A DNA stretch of 36,157 nt from Planctomycetota bacterium (GTDB lineage Bacteria > Planctomycetota > Phycisphaerae > UBA1845). The stretch covers positions 1-36,157 of the forward strand of contig JAJRYY010000016.1 of assembly GCA_024275565.1 (NCBI GenBank). The letters are read 5' to 3'. The translations under genes and the position numbers were made by a program. Below, piece by piece: positions 1 to 8,892 of the stretch. The notes under the pieces are model-generated. The model was not told where the DNA came from. It searched no databases and was given only the letters and a program-made list of their open reading frames with translations. How positions within the stretch are numbered: position 1 is the stretch's first letter; every line of letters begins with the position of its first letter.

Positions 1-39
1 GATTGCTTCCATGATTGCAGACGGCAAGTGTCACGTCCA

Positions 40-54
40 GCCACCACTGGTGGC
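40..54. other. Small hairpin in the left-edge gene-free stretch
   Basis: Arms GCCACC and GGTGGC (40-45 and 49-54) enclose a 3-nt loop. It lies downstream of the minus-strand gene ending at 185, but on that strand no T-run follows it, so it is not a convincing intrinsic terminator. Nothing else recognisable is seen in positions 1-184. Confidence 0.35.
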
Positions 55-184
55 GGAACCTTCGCCCGAAAAGGCGTAAGTTATTATGTAGAAACAACTT
101 GCGCAATAGACAAAACCCCCGGGGATGCACAATTGAATTGTGATCCGCTTGGAGGTTTTTGATAGATCGCGGCGAGTGCGTACG

Positions 185-1537
185 TCAGATGCGGTCCAGG
201 GCGGCATCCAGGTCAGCCACAATGTCGTGCCAATCCTCAAGTCCGACGCTGAGTCGGCAACCGCCGGGGGCAAGGTCGTGCGCACGTTTCGCCTCGACGG
301 ACATGGCTGAGTGGGTCATCCAGTAGGGACATTCGATCAGCGTCTTGATCTGCCCGAGCGAAACCGCCAGCGTGATGCAGTAGCTGTGGTCCGCCAGATA
401 GTTCACGAGCTGACGGGCGGGTTGACCATCTCCGGTTTTGTCATTCAGAACGAAGTAGAGCATCGATCCCGGCGCGAATTTCCCGGAATCATCGCGCATC
501 TGCCGCTGAGCGAGTTCAGACTGCGGGAAGGACTTGAGTCCGGGATAGTGGACCTCGCTGACCTTGGGATGGTTCTCCAGAAACTGCGCGATATGGGCGG
601 CGGATTTCTGATAGTTGGCCATCCGGGTAGCGAGCGATGGGAGACCATAGACAAGCGTACCCCATGCTGCTTTCGGCGAGAGGGTCCCCCCAAAATCTTT
701 TCGGTAGTGGATGAGCGAATCGTGCAACCATTGGGGTCCGACAACCGCACCACCGATATCCGTTCCAAACCCGCCGATGGCTTTGGTGAGCGAGAGGCAG
801 ACGATGTCCGCACCAAGTTCGAGGGGTCGCTGGCAGAAGGGCGACGCAAAGGTATTATCGACCACGACGCGTATCTTCTCATCCTCCGTACGCGACTCAT
901 TCAACTCGGCAACGACGCTGGCGACACCGGCGATGTCGATCATGGTCAGGTCAGGATTGACGGGTGTTTCAAAGTACACAACACGCGTATCTCTGGTAGC
1001 GCATCGAGCGATGATCTCGGGTCTACGCAGGTCAGCCAGGTCACACCGGATGTTGAGTCGCGGCATCCAGTTCTGCACGAGCGAGTAGGTGCATCCATAG
1101 AGAACATCGTGGGCGATGATGTGCTCGCCACTCTTGACGAGCGTTCCGAATACGGCACTGATGGCGGCCATCCCGGAGGCGAAACACAACCCCATATCTC
1201 CGCGTTCAGCCAATGCGAGATTGTCTTCGAGCATCCCACGCGTGGGTTCGTCAAGCCTGTCGTAAATATAGATGGGCGTATGGCAATGCGGCGTGTTGCC
1301 CTCATGGGCAAAATCGACGAATCCCTGGGCACCGCGTTCTACGGAATCGAGTCGGAAGGTGGCGCTCGACGTCATGGGCGGTACGACATGGTGTGAAAAA
1401 TCCCAGCGTTCACTATTTCCAACCCCGTGGATGAGGCGCGTGCGCACGCGATGCTCGGCTTCGCTCATCTCTGTGGGCAGGGCGTCGTTCTTGTCAGCTC
1501 CATCTTGTATTCCGACGGAATCTCGTCTTTCGATCAT
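185..1537 (-). CDS. Cys/Met-metabolism PLP enzyme, methionine gamma-lyase-like
   Basis: This is a fold-type I PLP enzyme of the trans-sulfuration family (cystathionine gamma-synthase, cystathionine gamma-lyase, methionine gamma-lyase), about 450 residues and cytoplasmic. Visible landmarks are the YxR phosphate-binding segment near residues 92-94, the SGMAAI cofactor loop (121-126), the aspartate of VVVDNTF (D227) and the Schiff-base lysine in LSLTKAIGG (K252). The motif LYGCT carries a cysteine (C149) at the place where methionine gamma-lyases have their active-site Cys. This favours a lyase releasing methanethiol, 2-oxobutyrate and ammonia, but it does not exclude cystathionine gamma-synthase or O-acetylhomoserine sulfhydrylase. 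I chose ATG 1537 because an AAGGA-type ribosome binding site lies about 11 nt upstream; the frame stays open further upstream. It lies downstream of the hemerythrin-like gene on the same strand. Confidence 0.88.
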   Translation of the reverse strand: MIERRDSVGIQDGADKNDALPTEMSEAEHRVRTRLIHGVGNSERWDFSHHVVPPMTSSATFRLDSVERGAQGFVDFAHEGNTPHCHTPIYIYDRLDEPTRGMLEDNLALAERGDMGLCFASGMAAISAVFGTLVKSGEHIIAHDVLYGCTYSLVQNWMPRLNIRCDLADLRRPEIIARCATRDTRVVYFETPVNPDLTMIDIAGVASVVAELNESRTEDEKIRVVVDNTFASPFCQRPLELGADIVCLSLTKAIGGFGTDIGGAVVGPQWLHDSLIHYRKDFGGTLSPKAAWGTLVYGLPSLATRMANYQKSAAHIAQFLENHPKVSEVHYPGLKSFPQSELAQRQMRDDSGKFAPGSMLYFVLNDKTGDGQPARQLVNYLADHSYCITLAVSLGQIKTLIECPYWMTHSAMSVEAKRAHDLAPGGCRLSVGLEDWHDIVADLDAALDRI

Positions 1538-1632
1538 ATTGTATCTATTCCTTTCGAGGTGTCTCATAGCAGTGCAAAGCGCATCGCCCGGAGACACACT
1601 GCCCGGCGGGATGATTGGACGCTGAACTCAAT

Positions 1633-1693
1633 ATCGTTGGATAATGACCGTTGAATAATGTCTTGATCGTTGAATCTTGACCGTTGGATAATG
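1633..1693. repeat. Degenerate 14-nt repeat cluster
   Basis: Near-identical 14-nt units (consensus ACCGTTGGATAATG) occur at 1633-1646, 1647-1660 and 1680-1693, with a more diverged copy between the second and third. They fill the gap between the hemerythrin-like gene and the PLP enzyme gene. Fourteen is not a multiple of three, in keeping with a non-coding position. Confidence 0.7.
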
Positions 1694-1795
1694 TCCGAGG
1701 TCTTACCATGGCACATCCCGGTAGGTCAGCCAAGTTCCGGTCTCATGGAAGGGATTGTACTCGATCGCCTCAATCGAGACTGGGGGCGTCGCATG

Positions 1796-2290
1796 TTAGT
1801 CCTTCTCCCCCATATCCTGACTGAAGACAAAGGTAACAAGTAGATTTTCATGATCCTCGTGATGTTTCAGGGCTGAAAGCAGACGCTCGATCCGATGGCA
1901 GGCATCCTCAAGGAGCAGTTCGTCATCCGGACCAACGCTGCGTAACTCGTCGAGAATCTGGTCAAGCCACCGCGACATCTCGGAGTGTTCTCGCCGCAAA
2001 TGCTCCACCTCAGGGCTGAGCGTCGGGCGACATTCGACCACGGGTTCGAGAAACCCGCCGTCCTCCTCAGCCTCAAAGTGGTTTTGCAGATGTACACGAA
2101 ATCTCGAAAACCGATGCCGCAACGCGTCAAGCCAACCATCGCGATTGAACCGCGGTATCAGCCGGACCTCACCCAGCAAAGCATCGGAAAGCTCTCGTAT
2201 CGATCGGTGTTCCCTGCGAATCCACTCGGCGATGTCCGTTTTGACGACCACGGGATTATCTCCTCGCCCATACGCCTTTCGGAAGTCCAT
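1796..2290 (-). CDS. Hemerythrin-like HHE cation-binding protein
   Basis: This is a 164-residue, predominantly helical cytoplasmic protein of the hemerythrin/HHE family, which binds a diiron centre and serves in O2, NO or iron handling. The expected ligands can be laid out in order: H28 in EHRSI, H67 and H71 with E75 in a HLQNHFEAEE segment, H102 in REHSEM, and H143/H144/H147 with E148 near the C-terminus. Length and spacing fit a single four-helix HHE domain. The start ATG at 2290 sits inside a 19-nt direct duplication (about 2268-2300) and has only an AAAGG close upstream, so a GTG about 15 codons further in is an alternative. Substrate and partner cannot be told from the sequence. Confidence 0.8.
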   Translation of the reverse strand: MDFRKAYGRGDNPVVVKTDIAEWIRREHRSIRELSDALLGEVRLIPRFNRDGWLDALRHRFSRFRVHLQNHFEAEEDGGFLEPVVECRPTLSPEVEHLRREHSEMSRWLDQILDELRSVGPDDELLLEDACHRIERLLSALKHHEDHENLLVTFVFSQDMGEKD

Positions 2291-2300
2291 ACGCCTTTCG
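2268..2300. repeat. 14-nt direct duplication with 19-nt period over the start of the hemerythrin-like gene
   Basis: The sequence CCATACGCCTTTCG occurs at 2268-2281 and again at 2287-2300. On the minus strand each copy contains an AAAGG followed by an ATG, so the duplication has created two similar start-like sites in different frames. Only the outer one (2290) opens the long reading frame. Confidence 0.7.
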
Positions 2301-2476
2301 AAGAAGTGCTGTCCCTCTTATCTGAGCGGCTTTGCGCTTCTCAGAAAGCACACACAGCATGAACAAAATGCACACACTGCATGAACAACAAGCCCGCGAC
2401 ACTCAAAAAGCACGCCACGAACTCTCAACCTCTCAATCAACCTCAACCTCTAAATGAATAAGTCAGGGTAGAAAAA

Positions 2477-2564
2477 GCAGGAAGGTGGGTCGGCGGTGCC
2501 CTTCCTGTTCGGGCCGGAAAGGGGTTTGCAGACGAAGGGTTTGATACCGCCGACCCAATCCTGC
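2477..2564. ncRNA. Candidate structured RNA or long inverted repeat in a 627-bp gene-free gap
   Basis: A 12-bp perfect inverted repeat (TGGGTCGGCGGT at 2486-2497 and its complement at 2546-2557) is extended by a second 6-bp helix (GCAGGA 2477-2482 with TCCTGC 2559-2564) across a small asymmetric bulge. The roughly 48-nt interior can form a further helix (CCCTTCC with GGAAAGGG). This could be a structured RNA or the ends of a small element. It does not contain the SRP RNA core motif and has no T-run for a terminator. The rest of 2291-2917 shows no gene I can support, only short repeats such as the GCATGTCACACCGC-type duplication near 2835-2870. Confidence 0.35.
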
Positions 2565-2917
2565 TGTTGACTAACGGTATAGCAATCGCTGTGCCAATAA
2601 ACAATTGCTGATTCGTGAGCGTTAAATCAAGTTTCCGACACATTGGACCCCATCCGCATTGGGCAAATGACGCTGCCCATGTGCCAATTGGCCCGACACA
2701 ATTCAAAAACAAGCCGAAAAACCTATCTCAGGATGAGCAGGCTGCATGAAGCGCCAATTGAAAATGCGCACAGCAAAATCGCAGCCAGGAAGCAAAAGGT
2801 CCGCTGATATCAACGGATCGAAGATCAGCACCCCGCATGTCACACCGCACACCGCATGTCACACCTCACCCCAGGGTGACATCAAGGCAGGGTCCGCCGC
2901 GCAGCGGGGAGTCGTTC

Positions 2918-3826
2918 TCAGCGAAGCAGCTTGCTCGGCAGCGGTGCATCACCCGTCAGCTCGGCGATCTCGCGCACCATCTCACCAGCCCGCATCACAG
3001 CGTCGAAATCAAGACCCGTCGGAATCCCCAGCGAATCGAACATGTAGACCAGTTCCTCAGTCGCAACATTTCCACCCCCACCCGGACCTTTCGCCAGCGT
3101 CCTGAACGGCGTCCCGCCGATCCCGCCAATCCCCGCATCGAAGATCCGCACGCCGCTTTCGTAAGCAGCCAAAACGTTCGCAACCCCCATCCCGTAGGAA
3201 TCGTGAAAATGCACCGCGATTTTGCTCGCATCGAACTCCTTCAGCACATCAGCAACGATCGCACGCACACGCCTGGGATTCGTGGTCCCCTTCGTATCTG
3301 CAAGGGCGACATGTTCGCACCCCATCTCGATCAACTGATGGGTCAGTTCGATCACCGGTTTGACGTCCATATCGCTACCGTCGATATCCTGAAAACAGGC
3401 TGACAGGTGGGCACGAAGTCGCTTGCCATCCGCCCGGACCGCGGATGCGACCGCACCCTGCGCCACGACCGAATCTGCGATCGACATACGCAGGTTGAAC
3501 TGTGAATACGCCTCCGACGCCGATATGAAGACGGCTGCCATGTTCAGGCCCGACGCCTTAAATCGGTCATAATGCTTCATCGTCGTAACAAGCGCAGCAT
3601 AAGCGACGCCGTCACGCAGCGTCAGTTTCTGACACACCTCATCCGTATCAGCAAGCTGCGGGACCGCCCGTGGACTGACGAACGAACCGACCTCGATGAA
3701 ATCGAAGCCCGCCGCTGCTGTGGCTCCGATAAGTGCGACTTTCTTATCGACGGGGACGGTTCGTTCGCGGTCCAGCGATTGCAACCCGTCACGCGGCGTC
3801 ATCTCACAAATTCGTACTTCTGGCAT
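2918..3826 (-). CDS. mvaB: HMG-CoA lyase homologue (DRE-TIM metallolyase), catalytic loop Cys replaced
   Basis: Family: 3-hydroxy-3-methylglutaryl-CoA lyase, which splits HMG-CoA into acetyl-CoA and acetoacetate, the last step of leucine degradation. The 302-residue protein has EMTPRDGLQ near the N-terminus (R12-D13), VGSFVSP, the LADTKGTTNP strand, the HFHDSYG metal site and the C-terminal GNVATEELVYM segment. The usual flexible loop reads GG-C-P-Y/F, but here it is GGTPF, with Thr at about residue 239 and a lengthened glycine-rich loop after it. The family's catalytic cysteine is therefore missing, and activity may differ. ATG 3826 was chosen because AGGAG lies 8 nt upstream; ATG 3832 abuts the same site too closely. 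It is divergent from an enoyl-CoA hydratase, which supports acyl-CoA catabolism. Confidence 0.85.
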   Translation of the reverse strand: MPEVRICEMTPRDGLQSLDRERTVPVDKKVALIGATAAAGFDFIEVGSFVSPRAVPQLADTDEVCQKLTLRDGVAYAALVTTMKHYDRFKASGLNMAAVFISASEAYSQFNLRMSIADSVVAQGAVASAVRADGKRLRAHLSACFQDIDGSDMDVKPVIELTHQLIEMGCEHVALADTKGTTNPRRVRAIVADVLKEFDASKIAVHFHDSYGMGVANVLAAYESGVRIFDAGIGGIGGTPFRTLAKGPGGGGNVATEELVYMFDSLGIPTGLDFDAVMRAGEMVREIAELTGDAPLPSKLLR

Positions 3827-3967
3827 GACCATTTCTCCTGGTCGGCATATGATAGGCATTTTACGGCTGGACTCAACCACCCACGCATGGACGAGTGCAT
3901 CGCCGACCCTGACAACCACAATTTCGATCCTTGCAACCACAAGGTGCAAACTGGGAGTGTACCCCCG

Positions 3968-4720
3968 ATGGCCGATCATCTTCGCATCAAACCCGAGGGA
4001 AACGTGCGGATTTTAACGCTCAACCGCCCAGATCGACGAAACGCCCTCACACTCGATCTCATCCGTGACCTTCGCGTCGCCGTCGATGATGCCATCTCAG
4101 ACCCAACAGCCGGATCCCTCGTCATCACCGGTACACCACCCGCATTTTCCGCCGGAATGGACCTCTCCGAAGCCATCCACGCCCAGAATGACCGGCAGTT
4201 CGCAGAGAAGTGTGCGAATGCGTTATTTGACCTCTTTGAATCCATCTATCACGCAAAAAAACCAATCATCGCCGCCATCAACGGCCACGCCGTCGCGGGT
4301 GGTGCAGGGCTGATGAGTGTCTGCGATATCGCGATCGTCGCCCGATCAGCGAAACTGGGCTATCCGGAAATCCTCCGTGGACTGGTAGCAGCCGTCCTCA
4401 TGCCACACCTCGTCCGGCACGTCGGCGAGCGGATGGCGAAATACCTGCTGCTGACGGGTGAATTGATTGAGGCTGACCGGGCAGAGGTTATCGGACTCGC
4501 ATCAGAGGTCGTGGACGACGGCGAAACCCTCACCCACGCCATCGAGCTTGCCCACCAGTTGGCCGACCTCCCGACGAATATCTATGCCGATACGAAACAG
4601 TTTCTACACGACGCCATCACCCTCCCGGCAGACGCGACAGCCGACCGCCGCCGTCAGCTAGGCACCGCATTCAACGCCAGTCCGGATGCAGCCGGAACCA
4701 TCAACAAATTCCTCAAATAA
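3968..4720 (+). CDS. Enoyl-CoA hydratase/isomerase (crotonase), possible methylglutaconyl-CoA hydratase
   Basis: This is a 250-residue crotonase-fold protein. The N-terminal LTLNRPDRRNAL segment, the AFSAGMDL CoA/oxyanion strand and the INGHAVAGGAGL oxyanion-hole motif are intact, followed by GYPEILRGL where one catalytic Glu of hydratases is expected. The gene is divergent from the HMG-CoA lyase homologue with about 140 bp between starts. That pairing suggests the step before the lyase in leucine breakdown, 3-methylglutaconyl-CoA hydration, but crotonase specificity cannot be read reliably from sequence. The start ATG 3968 has GGGAG about 10 nt upstream. The frame is open for another 130 codons upstream, but that part overlaps the lyase gene antisense and shows no crotonase features. 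Confidence 0.85.
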   Translation: MADHLRIKPEGNVRILTLNRPDRRNALTLDLIRDLRVAVDDAISDPTAGSLVITGTPPAFSAGMDLSEAIHAQNDRQFAEKCANALFDLFESIYHAKKPIIAAINGHAVAGGAGLMSVCDIAIVARSAKLGYPEILRGLVAAVLMPHLVRHVGERMAKYLLLTGELIEADRAEVIGLASEVVDDGETLTHAIELAHQLADLPTNIYADTKQFLHDAITLPADATADRRRQLGTAFNASPDAAGTINKFLK

Positions 4721-5012
4721 TCCGCAGCCTCACACAACCACATTGCACGCATACAGTCGCCGCGTCCTCTAATCGCAGCCAGCACGCACGCACCCGTTGT
4801 ACAGAATGGTCCGCGTAACAACACTACACCACCTCTTCAATTCTTCCATCCCCACGCCATTCGCTCGCGCGGGTTCTCATTGACTCTCGTGGTTGCGACT
4901 TGGTATCATCCTAACGGGGCCACCTGTCGTTTCTGCTGTCATACCGCGGCGGGGGTGAAGAAGAACAAGCTCTGAGAATAATGGATAATACCGCCTCTAA
5001 GGATAATGCCGA
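4721..5012. other. Gene-free stretch
   Basis: I see no RNA gene or terminator here. The last 40 bases carry two copies of a GGATAATRCC element, the second of which supplies the AAGGA ribosome binding site of the following gene, 9 nt before its ATG. Confidence 0.4.
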
Positions 5013-8000
5013 ATGATCGCCAATCGCCTTGCACTGCTGCTCGTCTCGGGCCTGCTCATCACCGCCGGATGCGTCGCCACCGGACACAGGACCGCTTCGA
5101 CGCTGCCAGATGGAACTGTCGGTGACGTTGAGTGTAACGCGTCTGCCGGATCCTCGGACCACGTCTTCGAGATCGCGGGCGCGTCCTATGGACGGGTCAT
5201 CGAGCAGGCCAACACCTTTACGATGAGTGCGCAGGACGCAGTGACGCTGGCGGCTGATACAGAATCCGACAACAGTGCTCTGGTGTGGCACTCACGGCGA
5301 CAGGAGAATGGCACCTACGGAATCTACGCCCGCATCTTCGACAAATCCGGACAACCGATCACGCCGGAAGTGCATATCAACACAACGACGCGAAACGCAC
5401 AAATGCACCCATCAGCCTCCTTCGACACGGCAGGAAATCTATGGGTCGCCTGGGAATCGTTCGGACAGGATGGCGACGCCGGGACGATCGTCGCACGGCG
5501 GTTCGATGGCGATATGCAACCCCTGTCGAGCGAAATCGTGGTCAATGACCTTACAGCCGGTGTGCAGTCCAAACCGGTGATTCTCGCAGCAGCCGACGGT
5601 GGCGCGATGGTGGCGTATTCTTCCGCGAATGTAAGTACTGGCCACCGCGATATTTACGCTCGACGAGTCGAAGCAGACGGAAACAGCAATACCCCATCCG
5701 TCAAATTGAACCGCGCAAGCAACTATGCAGGGCATCCTTCGATCGTGGCAATTCCATCCGGTCGCAAACCGGAATCTCAGCGGTTCGCAGTAGCCTACGC
5801 AACATACCGTGTCGACAACGCTGACAGGATCGACAACACTGACAGTATCGACAACACTGACAGTATCGACAACGCTGATGAAAAGGACGCTATAAACAAC
5901 CTCTCAAACAACAATCACACCCTCCAGAAGAAGCAACGACCAGCCACCATACTGTGTCGAATAATCGACGGGCAAGGCGTGGCCAAGGGTCCGGAAATGG
6001 TTGTGTATAACGACCCCCGCACCTCGCCGATCGAACCGGTCATAGCAACCGATCACGCAGGAGTCGTCGTCGCGTGGCATCAGCTGGAAGGCGAAGATTA
6101 TGCGGTCTACGCCCGTCGCATGAATCACAACCTCGAACCGATCACAACCGCCGTCCGAGTCAACGACCCATCGCAGGGGTCGCCCACAGGACTGGCAGTG
6201 ACGCCATTACCCGACGGCAGAATACTCTTCGGATACAGCGTCCACGAAGCTGATGGGCGGAGCACCGATGTACTGGCAAGGGTGACGGATTCGAATCTTG
6301 AAGCGATCGGACCCCCCTTTTCGGTGGTGGAAAACACGCAGGGAAACCAGCGGATGCACCACGCGAACGGCGCAACGCGCATGGCTGCGCTCACCGACGG
6401 AACGTTGGCATTCGGATTTTCGGGGAAAAGCGGAAACCCAGCATCCCAGGACGCCTCAGGAGCGCACCTTGGGCTTCTGGTCCCGATGGAGACCGATTCA
6501 GACTGGAAGCAATGGCGAGCAAGTCGTGAACGCCGCCCACACACAGGACACAATCGCACAGGACACGCTCGCAAAGGACAAGCAAACGCAGAATCTGACG
6601 CCACCGAGACAGCAGCAGCCTCACCCCACATACCACCATCCTACGACCCCAATCGCCCGGTGATTGATCGCGAAACGGCGTTGCAAACTGATCCGGGTCC
6701 AGCAGGAGGAGCGGATTTCGGATTCATGGGAATCATCGACACCGGATGGGACCCAGCCGACCCGCACATAGCAGTGGGCGACAACCACATCGTCATGGTC
6801 GTAAACGGAGGAATCGCATATTTCAATAAGAGCAATGGCAGCATGACCTTCAGCGATGACCTGGAGGGTGCGGGTGGTTTCTGGGGATCGGTTGGCGCGG
6901 GCGGTTTCGTGTTCGATCCGGAAGTCATTTACGACCCTGCCACGGAGCGATTCTTCGCAATGGCGAACGAGCGCTTTAGCGGGCAGGGATATCTCCTCTT
7001 AGCTGTCTCGGACGACGCAAATCCTGCCGGGGCGTGGCACAAATACAGATTCAACGTCACAAACCTGGCCAACGACTCCGACATCGATTCACCCGGCATG
7101 ACCGTTGGACCGGATGCCGTCTACTTCATCGCCGACTATTTCGGACCAGACCAGCAATTCATCTACATCATCGACAAGCAGTCCGTCCTCGACGGACTCA
7201 CACCCGCCATCACAAACAGCATCAACATCATCGGCAGCCAGTCCTACGGCCTGCCCGTGCAATACAGCCCCGCACCCGCCCAGTACATGCTCCAGTCATT
7301 CGAGGCGAACACCAACAACACATCGTTCAGGTTCCACGCCATCACCGACCCGCTCGGGACGCCACAAAGAGTAACCTTCGACCTGACAGTTCCCCCATAC
7401 GGACGTCCGGAGTCGGCACCAAATCTCGGAACAACCACGCGCATCCTGACATTCGAACCACGCTTCTGGAGCTGCATGTATCGCAACGGATTCCTATGGG
7501 CGGTCCATCATCAGGGAAACCCGGTACAGGTACGCTGGTATCAGTTCGCTATGAACGATTGGCCTGAGTCAGGAGCGACCCCGGAACTGCTGCAATGGGG
7601 CGATATCAACCCCGGCACCTCGATCAGAACACATTTCCCAAGCATCACCGCAGACGCAGACAACAACATGGGAATCGTATTCTCAAGATCCAGCACAAAC
7701 GAGTTCCTCTCCTATTACCGGACATTCAGACTGGCAAGCGACCCACTGGGAACACTCCGAGAACCAGTCCTCGTGCGAGAAAGCACCTCCCCAGTTCTCA
7801 CGGGACGATGGGGAGACTACTCAGCCATTCGGATTGATCCGCAGGAACCCAACACCTTTTGGGGATGCCATCTGTTTCAACTGACATTCTGGCGTTCCTG
7901 GGTCACAAAAATCGAGCTACCCGACGCAAATCCGCCAGCCATCGCCGTGACAGAACCATTCAACGGCTACATCGACCCACGCATGGAAAGCTCAAACGCA

Positions 8001-8498
8001 ATCGACAACGATCTGGGATTCACAGACATCCAGATCACCTTCAACGAAGAAGTTCGCAACTTTGGCGGATCTGACCTCGACGCATCAGCCTTCGACATCA
8101 CAGTCACAGGTGGAACCATCCCGGAAATCGAATCGATCGAGACAAAGGACAACCCAGTCATTATCGCAAGACTGGCGTCACCAATCCCCGTCGGAGAACG
8201 CACAACCATCACAGTCTCCGTCGAAGACGTGGACGGAAACCAGATCCAGCACGTCATCGCCTACGCAGCCTTACCATGCGACGTCGATCAGAGCGGTACT
8301 GTGCAGGCGTTGGACCTCCTGAGATTCCGTCAAATATTCTTCGGAACATTCGACCCCGAACAGGGTTCAGACGAGTTGGCCATCGACATGGATCGCAACG
8401 GATCAATCCAGGCACTGGACCTGCTCAGATTCAGACAGCTTTTCTCAGGTACGGGCAACGCAACACAGGCATGGTCAGGAGCCTCATTACCTGAATAA
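5013..8498 (+). CDS. Very large secreted protein: beta-propeller-like repeats, Ig-like domain, dockerin-like EF-hand C-terminus
   Basis: The 1161-residue product starts with a signal peptide ending in ITAGC, a probable though imperfect lipobox. Residues about 80-490 hold imperfect repeats of about 60 residues with an IYAR-x-FD-x-x-GQPI core, separated by a polar 18-nt repeat segment (268-291). Residues 568-970 look like a second propeller-like region with many Asp/Gly turns. About 973-1085 resembles a bacterial Ig-like domain (ITFNEEV, ITVSVEDVDGNQI). The last 70 residues contain two dockerin-type loops (DVDQSGTVQALD and DMDRNGSIQALD), each with calcium-ligand spacing. Extracellular or surface location is likely; enzymatic function is not evident. 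ATG 5013 has AAGGA 9 nt upstream. The gene stands alone on the plus strand. Confidence 0.85.
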   Translation: MIANRLALLLVSGLLITAGCVATGHRTASTLPDGTVGDVECNASAGSSDHVFEIAGASYGRVIEQANTFTMSAQDAVTLAADTESDNSALVWHSRRQENGTYGIYARIFDKSGQPITPEVHINTTTRNAQMHPSASFDTAGNLWVAWESFGQDGDAGTIVARRFDGDMQPLSSEIVVNDLTAGVQSKPVILAAADGGAMVAYSSANVSTGHRDIYARRVEADGNSNTPSVKLNRASNYAGHPSIVAIPSGRKPESQRFAVAYATYRVDNADRIDNTDSIDNTDSIDNADEKDAINNLSNNNHTLQKKQRPATILCRIIDGQGVAKGPEMVVYNDPRTSPIEPVIATDHAGVVVAWHQLEGEDYAVYARRMNHNLEPITTAVRVNDPSQGSPTGLAVTPLPDGRILFGYSVHEADGRSTDVLARVTDSNLEAIGPPFSVVENTQGNQRMHHANGATRMAALTDGTLAFGFSGKSGNPASQDASGAHLGLLVPMETDSDWKQWRASRERRPHTGHNRTGHARKGQANAESDATETAAASPHIPPSYDPNRPVIDRETALQTDPGPAGGADFGFMGIIDTGWDPADPHIAVGDNHIVMVVNGGIAYFNKSNGSMTFSDDLEGAGGFWGSVGAGGFVFDPEVIYDPATERFFAMANERFSGQGYLLLAVSDDANPAGAWHKYRFNVTNLANDSDIDSPGMTVGPDAVYFIADYFGPDQQFIYIIDKQSVLDGLTPAITNSINIIGSQSYGLPVQYSPAPAQYMLQSFEANTNNTSFRFHAITDPLGTPQRVTFDLTVPPYGRPESAPNLGTTTRILTFEPRFWSCMYRNGFLWAVHHQGNPVQVRWYQFAMNDWPESGATPELLQWGDINPGTSIRTHFPSITADADNNMGIVFSRSSTNEFLSYYRTFRLASDPLGTLREPVLVRESTSPVLTGRWGDYSAIRIDPQEPNTFWGCHLFQLTFWRSWVTKIELPDANPPAIAVTEPFNGYIDPRMESSNAIDNDLGFTDIQITFNEEVRNFGGSDLDASAFDITVTGGTIPEIESIETKDNPVIIARLASPIPVGERTTITVSVEDVDGNQIQHVIAYAALPCDVDQSGTVQALDLLRFRQIFFGTFDPEQGSDELAIDMDRNGSIQALDLLRFRQLFSGTGNATQAWSGASLPE
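5814..5885 (+). repeat. 18-nt tandem repeat inside the large secreted protein gene
   Basis: Four consecutive 18-nt units (5814, 5832, 5850, 5868) encode the hexapeptides DNADRI, DNTDSI, DNTDSI and DNADEK. The second and third are identical at DNA level, which indicates recent slippage or duplication. The repeats insert a highly polar, Asp-rich linker between propeller-type repeats. Confidence 0.9.
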
Positions 8499-8572
8499 CC
8501 TCTATTACCAGAAAAAAGTGACCCCTGCACATCCCCCCGGAATCAGGCCATTGGCGGAGGAATATGAACGGG

Positions 8573-8618
8573 CGTGTGTATGTAGCCGTGTGTATGTAGC
8601 ACAGCCGCCCCCGGCTGT
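8573..8618. repeat. 14-nt tandem duplication followed by a palindromic hairpin
   Basis: CGTGTGTATGTAGC is duplicated head to tail at 8573-8586 and 8587-8600. Immediately after it, ACAGCCG (8601-8607) pairs with CGGCTGT (8612-8618) across a four-C loop. No T-run follows, so it is a poor terminator; it looks like a REP-type palindrome. The remainder of the 394-bp gap 8499-8892 shows no gene. The glutamate dehydrogenase ribosome binding site AGGAG lies about 10 nt before its ATG. Confidence 0.65.
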
Positions 8619-8892
8619 AGCAGTTCAAAGCTGCGGACGCTCAATGCACCACACCCAACCCCCCAGCCATGATCCCAGATGCCACACACACCGTCCCATA
8701 ATCGCCCATTCCCGACCGTTGGCATACAACTTGCTAGTCGCTACCATGCAGACTTCGGGAGCGATGGCGCTCCAGGGAATAAGGGCCGGGCAAACGGTGT
8801 CCGGGACCATGGATCAACATCGCGGGTGCTTGAAATAACCATGCAATTGCGCCATCTGCCCCACACAAATTGCCCCCAGGAGCTAGCACAAG

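Noticed and set aside
311-1396. 361-residue plus-strand ORF
   Set aside because: It is antisense to the PLP enzyme and shows no domain; it is a shadow of high-G+C coding sequence.
2477-2564. SRP RNA or 6S RNA
   Set aside because: The conserved SRP hairpin motif is absent and the structure does not resemble 6S RNA.
8601-8618. Intrinsic terminator of the large secreted protein gene
   Set aside because: The stem is good but lacks a T-run and lies about 100 nt downstream of the stop.
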